64,000 nucleotides of DNA. Source: Setaria digitata. Lineage: Eukaryota > Nematoda > Chromadorea > Rhabditida > Setariidae. The stretch lies in NCBI GenBank assembly GCA_003640385.1, contig RCAB01000101.1, positions 62,001 through 126,000 of the forward strand, written 5' to 3'. Under the pieces are notes generated by a model. The model did no database searches and was not told where the DNA came from. It saw only the letters and a program-made list of their open reading frames with translations. The translations under genes and the position numbers were made by a program. Shown piece by piece: positions 28,787 to 40,869 of the stretch. The stretch's first letter is position 1. Each line of letters begins with the position of its first letter.

Positions 28787-29844
28787 ATATTCCTCAATTC
28801 ATCTGATATAATTTCACGATACAAAAGAGATAATGCTGTAAAAAATTTTGATTTCTGATGAGGAATTTATTCAATTTTCCCTTTTCTAATGCTTTCCGCA
28901 TCAATGAGAAAAAAATTCGCAATCAGTCTTGTCTCTCTTAGTCTCTATGCTACATTTTCATTTACATACAATTAGGAATCTTTTTCTCTTCTTTTTGATG
29001 ATCTTACCGGAAACTGAAAGACGAACGGAGTTCTTTATCAGGACTGCTAGTTTTTGAAAGAAATTTAACACCGGAAACGGAAAGCATACACTATGAGTAG
29101 AGATCATTCCTACTCTTATTTAAATTAATTAATTACTTGCTAATAAGATAAGTGTCTAGGAATTCAAGAACATGTTTAAAAATAAATTATTATGAGGACG
29201 TATTTAGTTTTGAGTGCTTTTTTTCCTTAAATCTCAGACTATGCACTTCAAACAATTAGGCTATGTAGTAAAAATAAGAAACTAAACAGCTAAAGTAATT
29301 TCCTTGAAAAAAATCAAAGAAAGGATAGAAATGTGAGGATTAATTAAGTAATTAATTTGCATCGATTGATGACAAATGATATGAATGTTGAATAAAATGT
29401 AAATTTCAGGATTAATGCGCAGAACTGGAAGAAACAAATTACCAGTGTGAAAAAAAAAGAAAAAAAAAAAAAGAGAACCGAAGTACCATTTATAATAAAC
29501 AAGATAATGAAATGCATGGAAATTATCATCATCAATATATTATTACCATCATGATGAGAAACGAAAAAAAATTATTCTAATAATAAATAATCCAGTTTAG
29601 AATGAGCACTTGTTTTTGATGTGATATTGCTAATTGCTACAAATATTTAATAGAATACATTATATGAAAAGCATTTGAAATTTGATAAATCACTGTTACA
29701 GCGAGCTTTAAATTTGAATTAAAAAAAAGAAAAAATGCAAATTTTCCTTTGAGGTCTTACTTACTTATTTAATGCTATTTTGCTTATTGCTACATCTACG
29801 TACTATATTGTTCTATGCCAGTTCAAGAATCGGCGTACCGGAAT

Positions 29845-30140
29845 TTATTCATTCAAAAGTTCCGGATCACTTCTCTGATTTTGCCAAGTTGCCTGTTCCG
29901 CTTGGTCTATCCTAGCCGATCGATTGATTATCTGATCTTTCTTCACTCTTCTGTGCTGCTTCTAAAATTCCGAACATATCTATATGCTATCGAATCAGTA
30001 ACGATAAATATCCATTTGTTACAAAAAAAAAAAAAAATTAAACGATTGAAATTTTCACAGATTACGGTATCAAATGGCTTTTCAACTATTTGCTTCATCA
30101 ACGGAGCTCTGCCATCTGTTACAGTAATTCGGAAACTGTG
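29845..30140 (-). CDS. Unidentified gene, last two exons (5' part not found)
   Basis: Two minus-strand exons fit together. Exon A, 30140-30066, follows an AATTTCAG acceptor, reads HSFRITVTDGRAPLMKQIVE and on, and ends at ACC before GTAATC. Exon B, 29961-29845, follows AATTTTAG, is rich in Lys, Arg, Asp and Gln, and ends in ELLNE then TAA. Both junctions are phase 0 and the intron is 104 nt, a normal nematode size. The antisense frames are hydrophobic, as expected opposite a charged real coding frame. I do not recognise the family and cannot find a convincing upstream exon or ATG, so this may be the 3' end of a gene with small unseen exons, or a decaying remnant. It lies between the GPCR (+) and the zinc-finger gene (+). 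Confidence 0.4.
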
Positions 30141-30144
30141 CTGA

Positions 30145-32618
30145 AATTAAATTTAAATTTGTATAATTAAGTTAATACAAAAGAAATGAGAAGCATTATT
30201 GTTTACAAATTTACTTAATTTAAAATTAAAATAACTTCCAATAATTGCAGCACAAAAAAGACATTGTTTATATTATTCCTTTTAAACTTTTTTAAACAGG
30301 AAATTGCATTATTCTTTAACAAATTTAAACATTTTTCAGATCATGCTACCAAATAACTTTACTTTGAAACTTTTTCAGCAGCAAAATAAACAACAGAAAC
30401 TCATTTGTCAGTCATTCCGGAAATGTTCCTTAAACGGAATGCATTGCTGGCATATTGTCAGTGAGCAATAAATGAAACATAAAAACAAGCAGAGTGAAAT
30501 GAGTACCTAAAATCTAAAAATTAAATAAAAACTTAACAGAGTGAAAAAAAGTAATTCTGAAAATATTCTCTAAAAAAACATAATAACTAAGTGGCAGAAA
30601 AATTTCCCGCAAAATATCTGAAATCTAAAAATAAATAACTGAAGTAACAGCTATTAAGTATATGACTGGTACCAAGCAGTGTGTGTATATGCTATCTGCA
30701 TAACTTTATTCACCATAAATTATCATGAAATATCGTTTAGGATGCAAAAGATCCTTTAAAATGAAACAGGTGAAATAAACCGAAAGTAACCTAATTTACC
30801 ATTTATGTCTGTGTGCAACGTATATGCTGGGCTATCAGCCTACCTTGTTATCACCGACCTATATATCAAGGTACCAACCAACAAAATTAAAACTTAATTC
30901 TATCAATTTTGCGCAATTTTTTTTTTTTTTGACTGTAAAAAGGTTTTTATTATTAATAAATCATGCTAAAACTCTAAAACACCAGTTTCATATTAATTTT
31001 TTTAAATTACTGGTAACTAGTACCTAATTTGGTACCTGTGATAGTAGTACGGTTTCCTTGACAGTATCATTTGCAGTCATACTTCCGGTAGTATTTTAAA
31101 ATTTTCAACCGTAATGACAGCATCCTAATGAAATACTGAAATGCTTCCGTGTTACCTGACTTTTCACTTTTCAGTGATACTTGTAGAGCGCATCCTACTG
31201 ATTGTAATTATGACAATATCTTTAATGACAACTTTGAGTATTGTCAATATTGACAACGATGGATGTTAAAGTGCTACCTCAGGTAACATTTGCTTAATTG
31301 AAAGAGACGATAAGATGCTACCTCTCTTCCCGTCTTCAGCATCAAAATTTGCATATCTGAGGAGAGTTACTTGCTCAATCATCCACAACTAAAAACACTT
31401 TCGTTATCATCAGTTCCACATTTACTGCTTGTTTCAACGGTTGTTAGCGCAGCGAAAGAAGGTTTGTTCAATCTAACTTTTTACCTGGCATATGTAACAA
31501 AAAAAAAGAGAAGAAAGAGAAAAAGAAAAATATGAAATTAGCAATTCTTAATTAGGAATGAAATTTGACTACTGTACTAGTTGAGTTAGAGACCGAAAAT
31601 TCCAGGAGAATCAACTGTGATCTTTTTTTTTAATTATATTTGGCATTTTTTTTTTTTGGCTAAAACTGCAATCTAATAGAATGCGATCAAGAAGTGATCA
31701 ATTCTTTAGATGGAAAGTCTAATCAAATTTCGATCAGTAGTGATCTAGTCCAGTTACTTTGCTGAAATATTTAATGCAGTTTCCTAAATGAAGGTTGTCA
31801 GAATTTCTCTGAAAAAAATATGTAACATATTCTTTTTTCAAATAAAAAAAGTTTTTAAGAACGATTTTTAATTTCAGAACAGGAATTAATTTGATTTACC
31901 TGAAGTAGAATCAGATAGATGTATGCGATCACAAATTTGTTCTCTTTGTCCAAAAGTAGGAACATGACTAAACAGAGTTCCACCAAAAAAGTTCAGACTT
32001 AGTCTCGCTGCACGGAATCTACATATTCAGTACAATACTAATACAATTTCCCTAGATCCTACAAATTGCAGTTTTCTAAAATAGCTAAAATTGCACTCTA
32101 ACTCAGGGCAAAGCCGAGATTGTCCACTCTAGAAAATCCCTCCGAAACACAACCCTCATTTGTTTTCTCCCTTATAGGATTCAGCTATTCTTAATCAAAG
32201 GTTCAGCTCATTAGTTTATTTCAGTAATTAAATCAATCACTTCAGAAAAAAATAGTAATAACTACAATGTAGAAGAGTAACGATTCACTAGGGGTCATAT
32301 ATTCTCAAGAAAGTTCTTTTTATTCTACACTTCATTAACTAGATGCTTAAATATTGCTTAATTAATTAGTTGAGCTTAGAGCAAATAGCTATACGGAAGT
32401 GCTCAATTTGTATTTCCCATCATTTCAAAAATCAAAAGTGAACTATGCAAAAATCATCTCATCATTATGACAATTCCAAGAATGCTAAACACTTTGATAA
32501 CTTATTCTTCAGAATTTATTACCGCAATTTCCATTTCCATGCTTATCACATATTCTTTAATGCAATTGTAATTTTGAAACTTATGATAATCCTTGCATTT
32601 ATCAATGATAAATTCTTG
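30145..32618. other. Intergenic stretch with scattered coding-like islands
   Basis: No complete gene can be assembled. GC-richer islands with plausible acceptors occur at 30337-30471 (+) and 31170-31462 (either strand), see findings. The remainder is AT-rich with T runs. Confidence 0.5.
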
Positions 32619-32627
32619 CAGTTATCA

Positions 32628-34950
32628 ATGGCTCATAACAGTCAGCAACAAGAAGTGTCAGCATCTGCAAGCAGTAGTAGTATTACTTCTAAAGTCGATA
32701 ATCAACTATCGTCTTCAAATGTTGCTAACAATGTAAGTTCTAGATTCTATTCTATCTACAAGGGACATTTCAGAATCACTTTCATTCGAGCAATTCATCG
32801 ATGAACGACAGAGATGAATTCTGCTGGTCCAGCGGATTCTGTCATCTTTCAGCTTCACAATCAACCAACGGTTGACTTCGCATCCTTGCTCGAAATACCG
32901 CTTTTTAATGAATTAATGCTTGTTTATGAAATTCAGTACAATGCAACTAAAGATGCTCTAAAACATTTCCTGGAAGAACAGGTTAGCTCTATGAATTATC
33001 ATAATTCTCTGTTCAAACTTATCAAGTTTATCAATACAATAATGCAGAGATATTTGATGTATTTAATATCTTCAAAGCATTGCATTTAATTTATTCATTC
33101 TAATGAGTAGCCGAAAATGATATCAAGTTTATTTAATAATCAATCATTCTAACTATTAGTTCTAGTTGCATTTTAAAAAAAAAACTTTGTTCATTTTAAA
33201 TCATTTCTTATAATACTGCTACTTTTTCCTATCTATTCTTTCTGCTCTAATTTAATTAAAGATTTTTTTTTAGCCAAATTTAATCCTTCCTCTTTTTACC
33301 AATGTGCTGTGGAGTTTATTGGTTAATCCATTGTTGGCTGTACAAAACAATCAAGTTGCGAATTTGAATCCAACCGTTCCGGATTCACTAGCACCTGCCA
33401 GTGAATTGCAGAAGAATCCTGAAGAAGTGATTAATAAAGCATCCAGCAAAAGGTCAGAAATAACTTTTATTACTTTTGTCGCATTATTTCGCCTGAAGCT
33501 TTCTTACTGCTTCTGAAATATCACTCTTGCAGCATGCAGATTGCAGTTAGTGCTGCTCAACAATGCAATCAACTTGGCGCAAACAGTCAGCTTAGGAATC
33601 ATCCTGATAAGCGGAATCGAAGCGTTCATCGAACTGAAAATGTTTGACATTTTAAGTTTTTTTACTATGCCCAAAACATATTTCATAATTAGATAAATTT
33701 TAGCTTTAAATTTCCTCAGAAGCTCTTTAAAAGTTTCAAATATAAACTAAAAAGCTTTCAATATTGCAAATCACTTTTCATTGTTTATCTGAGACTTAAC
33801 ATCAAATTTTAATGTAATCTTAATGATTTGAAAATGTAAATGAAGAAAGACAATGATGGTTACTTCCTAGCACTATGCATCTTATCCATCGTGTTGTGAT
33901 TCTGATTCCGAAGATTCAGCAGATTTTTTGAATTCGTGTTTTTTCACAGTTTCTAACATTCATCTTTAATGCAGAAAAATAGTTCAATTCTGTGCAACGT
34001 TTGCGCAAAACCGTTAAAAAATCGAGCTGCATTTGTGAAGCATCGTCGTAGACATCTCGGAATCTCGGAACTTGCTTTTGCCTGTGGTACCTGTGATAAA
34101 CGATGCAGCGAACGTCGTCATCTAGTCGTTCACTGTAAGAATAAGCACCATGAGGTAGGTCGTTTTCTATCTTCCACTTGAAATGATTCTTTTGAGCTAT
34201 CAGTGATTTATCAGCTAATGCACTGATAATTTTTCCTAGAGAAAATAGCCAGAATGCTTATTTATTTTTACTGTATCTCAGTATCGCAAGGCAAAACAAT
34301 AAAAATGTGTTACAGAAGGATTTATAAATTTTGCAAAAGCCATTAACAGACTAGCTTAGAGTTATTCGAGTTTGCTATGATAGAGAAAATAGAATACTGA
34401 TAAGTTGGTTAATTTAGAAGCAAACAAAGTTTTTGTTTTTGTCTTTTGTAAGTTTTTGAATTCCATAAATGAAGTTTCAGATGCCATCGGTACCATCATC
34501 ACAATCTGGCCTTAGAGACAATCCGGAGCAAGATATAATACCGCTCAGTGATTCAAAAGAAGAAAGTCCAGATTCAATCCCAGAAATAAATTCCATAAAT
34601 GAGGAGGTATTGAATTCCTAATGTCATATCTAAGTACTCTACCTGTTACAAAACATTTTGCGGGAACAGCCTTGACTATTAGCACACAGGACGTTTTGCT
34701 TTAGAATCATGCCTAAAACTTTGCCTCGATAAAGTACCAACTGGAGAACTTGCCCAAATTTCCATCCTTCCTTACATAAATAATTATAGAAATGTAATGT
34801 AAAGCATATTTATAGAAATATAAATTTACACAAATAACTTTCTGATATTTTCTTAAATTACTTCTAATTTAGGTTCTGGTAAATCTATGGCAATCAGATG
34901 ATGATAAAAATAGCATTCCGAATGGAATCGATATGTGCAGTCAGTCATAA
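32628..34950 (+). CDS. C2H2 zinc-finger protein with two fingers, 7 exons
   Basis: Probable nuclear DNA- or RNA-binding protein of 301 residues. Exons: 32628-32732, 32853-32981, 33274-33452, 33533-33641, 33975-34154, 34481-34606, 34873-34950. The start was chosen because a TTCTTGCAG acceptor ends 6 nt upstream of the ATG, the spacing expected after spliced-leader addition. Residues 1-35 are Ser/Asn-rich. Residues 36-115 (DFASLLEIPLFNELMLVYEI onward) form a helical stretch I do not recognise. Exon 5 carries two fingers, C-x2-C-x12-H-x3-H starting CNVC and C-x2-C-x12-H-x4-H starting CGTC. The tail is acidic and Ser/Pro-rich, possibly a regulatory region. The exon 4 donor (GTTTGA) is weak; an earlier GTTAGT at 33549 is also in phase and would shorten the protein by 31 residues. 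No orthologue is named with confidence. Confidence 0.75.
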
Positions 34951-36111
34951 AGACAAATTTTCTTTTTTTTTTTTTTTTTTTTTTCTAGAAAATATGGAAA
35001 ATGATTAGTCTGCTTTCAATCTTTCTTCTTGTATCCACAGAAGCTCGAGAGTGCATCTGCAATTATCCATTTTCGATGAGCAAAAATTATTTATGTGATC
35101 ATCTCTTGATTAAGCACGATATTTATACATATTAACAAGAGATTACATTACTTGTAACTTCATCGAGGATAATTTAATTTTAATGAAACTTGCCACATAT
35201 ATATTAAGCACATTATTAAGCAGTACATTTTTGATAGAATAGACTACTCTAAAATTGAAATAATACTTCCAATTCCTTTTTCCAAATTGCCTTCACTCTT
35301 AATTAACAAAAAACGAGAAAGTGAAAGTTCACTGTCTTTCTTAGTTTGCTTTAAGAATGAATAGCTCAATTTAAAGCGTGTTTGGATAAGTTTTATAGCT
35401 ATAAATTAACAACAAATAATAAATCCAATCAAACATAGGTTGGATTCCTATCAAATTTCCTCCGCCATTACATCTCAACTTTGGGATGAATGATTGAACA
35501 CGGTAGAATCAATTGTATCTATACTTCTTTTTTTGTTTTTTTTTTTTTTTTTTTTTTTTTTATTTTTTGAAGCAGATCAGGAAATTTGAAGAAAAGATAG
35601 TGGAAAGACTACTTAGGATGTTACCGGCAATATGTTTGAAGCCTACTACTATATGTGGAAATCTCGTTTCATTGGTAACCCTTTTACTGGCTTTACAGCA
35701 ATGAAGGGACGGAAAAAATCGGAAGCCTTTGTGGTTTATGTTAACAACATTCTTTTTTTTTCATCTAATTTATTAATCTAAAAAGGCATTATGAACAGTA
35801 AAAAATGTTTGAAAAGAAGCACTCAAACAATACGCAATTCATATAAAAATACGTAACCGTCTTTAAAGGATATAACACATTCACTATATTCCGTGCAAGA
35901 CAAAAATTTCTCACAGAAAAAATTGCAATAGCCAGGAAGGGAGAAGAAAGAAGGATACATAAATATCATTCACGTAGATCCTATTTCCATTTTGCATCTT
36001 ATGAAAGCATCAGCAAAATGTCCCACTTAAAATTAAAACTGTAAAAAAAAAAAAAATTATGACACCCGTTAAAATTGGATACAAACCGGAATATTCAATA
36101 ACGAGAAATAT
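34951..36111. other. Convergent intergenic interval
   Basis: Space between the 3' ends of the zinc-finger gene (+) and RRP1 (-). It should hold both 3' UTRs. T runs near 34.96 and 35.53 kb are the only features. No further gene is seen. Confidence 0.6.
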
Positions 36112-39100
36112 TTAACAACTTAGAAACTTCTTTTGTGGCTTACGCTTCTTGCGAATCACTCCACTTCGTTTTAACGACTTTTTATCAATTTTCTTCGTGT
36201 TTTTATCATTCTTCATTGACTGCAAACTGTTGCTAAAAATCCATACATCAGATGAATGAGAAAGAATTATTTCAATCTTAAGGTAGGGGAATTTTGCTTT
36301 TTGCAGTTACTGCTTTAGAATTTTAAATTACTAAAAAATGCAAAAGCTGGTGATAGAATTATTTAAATTTTTTCCACGAATAATTCTGCATTCCCAGAAA
36401 ACTTAAACTTACCAATACGTGCATCAGTGTAAAACTACTCAATCAAATCATCAGTATGATACTACATGAGGAACTAAATTCAAAATGTTTAGGAACGTTG
36501 GGCAACTTACGTCACGGATATTTTATTTTTTAAGATCAGCTTTCCTTTCTTCTTGATTAATCTATCCTTAGTAACTTCTTTTATGAGCCGTGAAACAGCA
36601 TTTTTTATTTCAGCTTTTGGTATCACTGCTTTCAACCGGGTTTCTTCTTTTGTAACCATCACGAAAGGATCTCCACCAACTTCAGCTGCTTTGAATCTGT
36701 AAAATGACAGATATATATTTTTCCCTTATTCCTATTTTTAGTCAAGCTTTTGAAAGAAAGCAATATTTTTTATGAAATCAATTTATATTTCCAAAAATAT
36801 GCCATGGAAAGCAAAGAATTTTCGAAACCCAGCAAAATTTCTTATTCCGCCATCAGTATCTATGGTGCAATGTGATATAATTTACAATTTATTCTAGTCG
36901 AGTTCCACACTTTTGCGAGCGGCAACTTCTCCAACTTGGGAGATTTTTTTTTTGTCCATTATAAATACAGTGGCAAACAAAGCACTACTGTTGTGTCACC
37001 AGAGGATTTTCATATCATTTAATGAAAATTTTAAATCTCAAAAACGTACCCCATTTAAGTGTCCAACTAAAACAATCGATCTTTTAAAAAATGAAGTTAA
37101 AAAAATATCTCAGGAATAGCAAAAAATTGGACAGAACCAATATTTAAAGCTTACTTTTTCGATACGGCATATAACCGTTTTCTGCGGATACTTTTTACGC
37201 TAGGTCTTTTCCCCACTTCAAACAACAATTTGCTTATCTCCGCATAGTCGAACTGAAAAACAACTTAGAATAGAATTAAAAATGGATATCCTTTAGCATA
37301 TTCAAGTATGCATTTAATATAATCGATAAATTAATCACACAATACTACATAGAAAAAGTGGCTATTATTCAAATATATGAAATTTAAGTAAAATTCGGAA
37401 CGACCTGTTCGAAAACTAACAACACCAAAACCTTAAAAGATCCATTAGAAACAAAGAGTACCCAACATGAATGAAGAACATGAACTTAAAACTGTTAGAA
37501 ATGATACTTCATAAACTGATAACAAAAGAAATTACCAAAGGTCTCAAAATTACATACTTTGATTCCTTGATCACTAGCGCTTTCCATTGCCGGCTCATTC
37601 ATTACATTTCTTTCTGCTTTCTCCTCCGCATATTGGTGTAAAATTGTCAGAAATATTTCTTGTATAATGGAATCAAAAAGGTAATTTCTGAAAAGATTAG
37701 AATAAACACCATTACAATCGCCTTTTAACGAGAAGACAGTTGATAAGTCTCATATTTTACTTTGTGCTGGATATGTTTTAGCAGTGGAAGTCTTGTAAGC
37801 ATTCCTACAATCAACACGGAAATTCTGAACCACCAGAAGGTTCCGCCTCAATATTGCGAAGCCTCAGTTGATGGCTGATATAACGACATTACAACATTAA
37901 AAAAAACTACATCAAATGTTTAATATTTTGTTCAATATATTTTCAGGTTGCTGAATAATAGTCGGATTAAATTTAAGTAAAGAATAAGACAATGCGGCTT
38001 ACGATAATGTTCCATCGGCAAGCAAGTCCGCATATGGCTTCAAAAATTCCGTTACCTGATCTGCTCTTAATCCACCTGAAAACAAAATAAAACAAAATAA
38101 AAAAAGAAAGGAATTAATTTACGAGAAATAAAACAAAGACTAGTGAAAAATTTCCGCATTTTTTGTTTAAAATAATTAAAATTAATTAATATGGTCCAAT
38201 TTAACAAGGGTAAAAAAATCCGACACGAAAATTTTAGAAGGTAGAAAAAAAATGGAAACTAACCAGCACCATCCAATTCATCAAGATAAACAGATGCAAA
38301 ATGAAACTTCAATCCTTCCGAAAATGATTTGTCTAAAACAAAAGCTAATTTAGACGACAAAAACTTAAGAATGCAGTAAGCAAAAATTCACCAAGAACTA
38401 AAAAAGACATGGAAAAGATTTGTTTTCCATCCAGTTTTTGATAATATTTAAAATCAAACTTTGCAACTAACCATTTGAAATAACACATTCTTTGAAAGCA
38501 TTAATATACATCTTCGTGGTCGCCATCACCCAATCTTTCGAACGTAAGCGCAAAAAAACAGCACGAACAAGCCGGCGTATTAACTATAAGCATTATATTT
38601 CTACAATAAAGGCAAATCTGAATAACATTTATTATGCAGTTCAGATAAGTGCTGCATAAACCTTAAAATACTGAACTGAGTTCATTTCGATGCTTAACTC
38701 AGAGCAAGAAAAAAGTCACTGCAGCGAAATTACAACGCAACATGTAAAAGTCAACAGTATTGACAAAAGCTGATAATAACACTTAAATTTTGGTGATTTA
38801 ATACTTCAGGACTAGAAGCGGTCTAATCTTATTTATTTCTAATTATTTTAACAGCTGTTGTATTATATCAGTGGGGAAAAAAAATGGTCCACCACTCTAG
38901 ATGTGAAGAATGCAGCGAAACTATTAGTGTCTAGAGTTCAGTAAATTCAACAAACATTAGGGAAAAATTCAATGATTCAAAATGACATGCTCTTATCAAG
39001 AACCACACCAGGCCATTAAAAATTTCAGTTACTTGATCAAATCTGCTACATTACTTTAACTTTATTTTTGCAATAAATCTGATGAACTATTATGAAAAAC

Positions 39101-39735
39101 ACAACAAATATCACTCACTGAAAATTCCTAAAATTATCCCTTCAAAACTTTCATAAAATAAAAACAGGACGGTATGTAAACTAACCATAAGGAATTTATC
39201 CATTCTCCACCGATCGATCCGTGACCATTCCTTAGAAATTGTTATTAACATACACTTGACAAATGAAACCGATTCCGTTTCCCTTTCAAATAAATTCAGC
39301 AGTGAAGCTATGTTATCAGCAAGATGTTCTTGCCACAGCATTTTATCTTGCATCCACATCACGTAATGCAAACCTTTTGTCAAATGTAGCATTGCTTTAT
39401 CATCAAATTCTGCAAAATAACCGAAATGTTAATAAATTCTATGGATTTATTTATCTTAATTTCAATATCCTTTTATTTATAATCACAGATTTCACAGAAA
39501 TCTCAAGGTCATCTATTTATTTCTCAGATTTCACTGAAGAAATAAATTTTAAAATATCAGTTCACGATTTAGTTTTAACACCTAGTAAGATAAAATTTAA
39601 GAAAAGACCTCGTTTTGCTGATTCAGCTCGAATCCAATCACATAACGTCCGAAATGCTCGACGACGTGTGATCGGTTCACCTGAAGCCAACTTTTGTGCG
39701 AAGATAATCTCAACTTCGTCCAACTCTGAATCCAT
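36112..39735 (-). CDS. RRP1: Ribosomal RNA processing protein 1 (RRP1/Nop52 family), 9 exons
   Basis: Nucleolar protein needed for pre-rRNA cleavage and 60S subunit assembly in its family. Exons on the minus strand: 39735-39609, 39409-39186, 38583-38472, 38332-38264, 38075-38003, 37687-37558, 37252-37155, 36696-36511, 36232-36112; all phases agree, total 379 residues. Family blocks: the N-terminal helix pair with ITRRRAFRTLCDWI, then LTKGLHYVMWMQDKMLWQEH, EWSRIDRWRMDKFLM, LKFHFASVYLDELDGAG, and the C-terminal FDYAEISKLLFE with RRKRLYAVSKK, all matching the order seen in human RRP1. The tail is Lys-rich, as expected for nucleolar targeting. The start is favoured because a TTTCAG acceptor ends 5 nt before the ATG. 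The protein is shorter than human RRP1, mainly because the variable region before FDYAE is reduced. Confidence 0.93.
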
Positions 39736-40241
39736 TAAATCTGAAATTGCAGTACTTTGCTATAATAAAAATTTTGCATTGTAACAGATGTCAGATATCA
39801 ATCAAAATTCAATACAAGAGAAAAAGAAAAAAAAAAAAACATCAATAAATAAAAGAACCGGTGAATAAAATCTAAATCCAATTTTGCCGCAGGAAAACTT
39901 GGATCAAATAGATTTATCAGTAAATTTATCAAATGAAATATCTCGGCTTGTCACTTATCATCACTTTATCATACCTAACTATGCAAAAACATACGAAAAA
40001 GTGAGAATTTAAAAATGAGAAATTTATTAAAAAAAATTCTAAAATTTTGCAAAATGAAATTACTCAAAATCCAATAATAGCAACAACATTAGCAGCAATG
40101 GAAATGAGAAGCGATGAATACTTTCAATGTAATACGAAAATATAAAGTACGACGAATGAATCACTACAGAAACAAATGAATATGTTTATGTCGTACATGC
40201 CTACCACAATTTTTTTTTTTTTTTTTTCAGTGTATGCATCT
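39736..40241. other. 5' flank of RRP1
   Basis: Upstream of the RRP1 start on the minus strand. The TTTCAG acceptor at 39746-39741 lies here. Promoter elements are not recognisable. The rest is AT-rich with A runs. Confidence 0.5.
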
Positions 40242-40451
40242 ATGATGATGATTTTTGAAAAACTGAAAGAAAAAAGAATCAAAATGATGGATAATTTGAT
40301 GGGAAAAGAAAATTTAGCGGAGACAATACTAGTGGTACTAATAATACTCAAGTCAACGGAAGCCACTACTGATAGCGCAACATTGATAGGTGGTGCTCCA
40401 GTGATAACACCAGCGATGGTACCCAGTATTAGCATTACCAACAATGGTTGA
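40242..40451 (+). CDS. Hypothetical 69-residue ORF behind a strong acceptor
   Basis: A (T)n-CAG acceptor ends at 40230, and the ATG follows at 40242. The frame runs 69 codons to TGA: a Lys/Met-rich start, a hydrophobic stretch ILVVLIILK, then a Thr/Ser/Ala/Pro-rich tail. The last 130 bp are clearly more GC-rich than the surroundings. The opposite strand is also open here, beginning MIQPLLVMLILGTIAGVITG, so strand and reality are uncertain. No homologue is known to me. It could be a small secreted or membrane peptide, a 5' exon, or chance. Confidence 0.25.
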   Translation: MMMIFEKLKEKRIKMMDNLMGKENLAETILVVLIILKSTEATTDSATLIGGAPVITPAMVPSISITNNG

Positions 40452-40652
40452 ATCACCAGTAAATGGTACCATCCTTAACCTCACATTTTGCTTATCATTT
40501 CATTTTCTCTCGCTCCTTTCACATTAACAGACCCAAAATGCAACACTTTATTTCCAACGAACCTCACTCAAAATTGCTGATGCATTGGGAATTTCAAGTT
40601 TCAGACTATTAAAAAAAAAAAAAAAAAAAAGTTCAGGAGAGACGAACTCCTC

Positions 40653-40666
40653 CACCTGAGCAGGTG
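40653..40666. promoter_or_regulatory. Palindromic pair of CACCTG E-boxes
   Basis: CACCTG and CAGGTG are separated by two bases, a perfect inverted repeat. CACCTG is the core recognised by Snail/ZEB-type fingers and some bHLH dimers. It lies in non-coding DNA upstream of RRP1. Function is inferred only from the motif. Confidence 0.3.
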
Positions 40667-40869
40667 TAATAATTTCGATCAAAGGTCAATGTTGCTGTCG
40701 TGATGTTGTTCATGTCTGTGTCTCTCTGTTTCTGTATGTTTGTTTGTTGCTCTGTGCATTTCCTCTAATTCTACGAGGAAGGAAATTGATTAAATTCCGA
40801 GGTCAGAGGTGACGGAATATATTATTGATGGACATTTTTGATCAATTTTATAGAACATTTCTTGATTAC

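Noticed and set aside
29815..30144. 109-codon plus-strand hydrophobic frame
   Set aside because: The complementary strand gives charged, spliceable exons with better signals. The hydrophobic frame is its expected shadow.
39263..39784. 173-codon plus-strand frame
   Set aside because: It runs opposite RRP1 exons 1 and 2, whose family match and phases are strong. Shadow frame.
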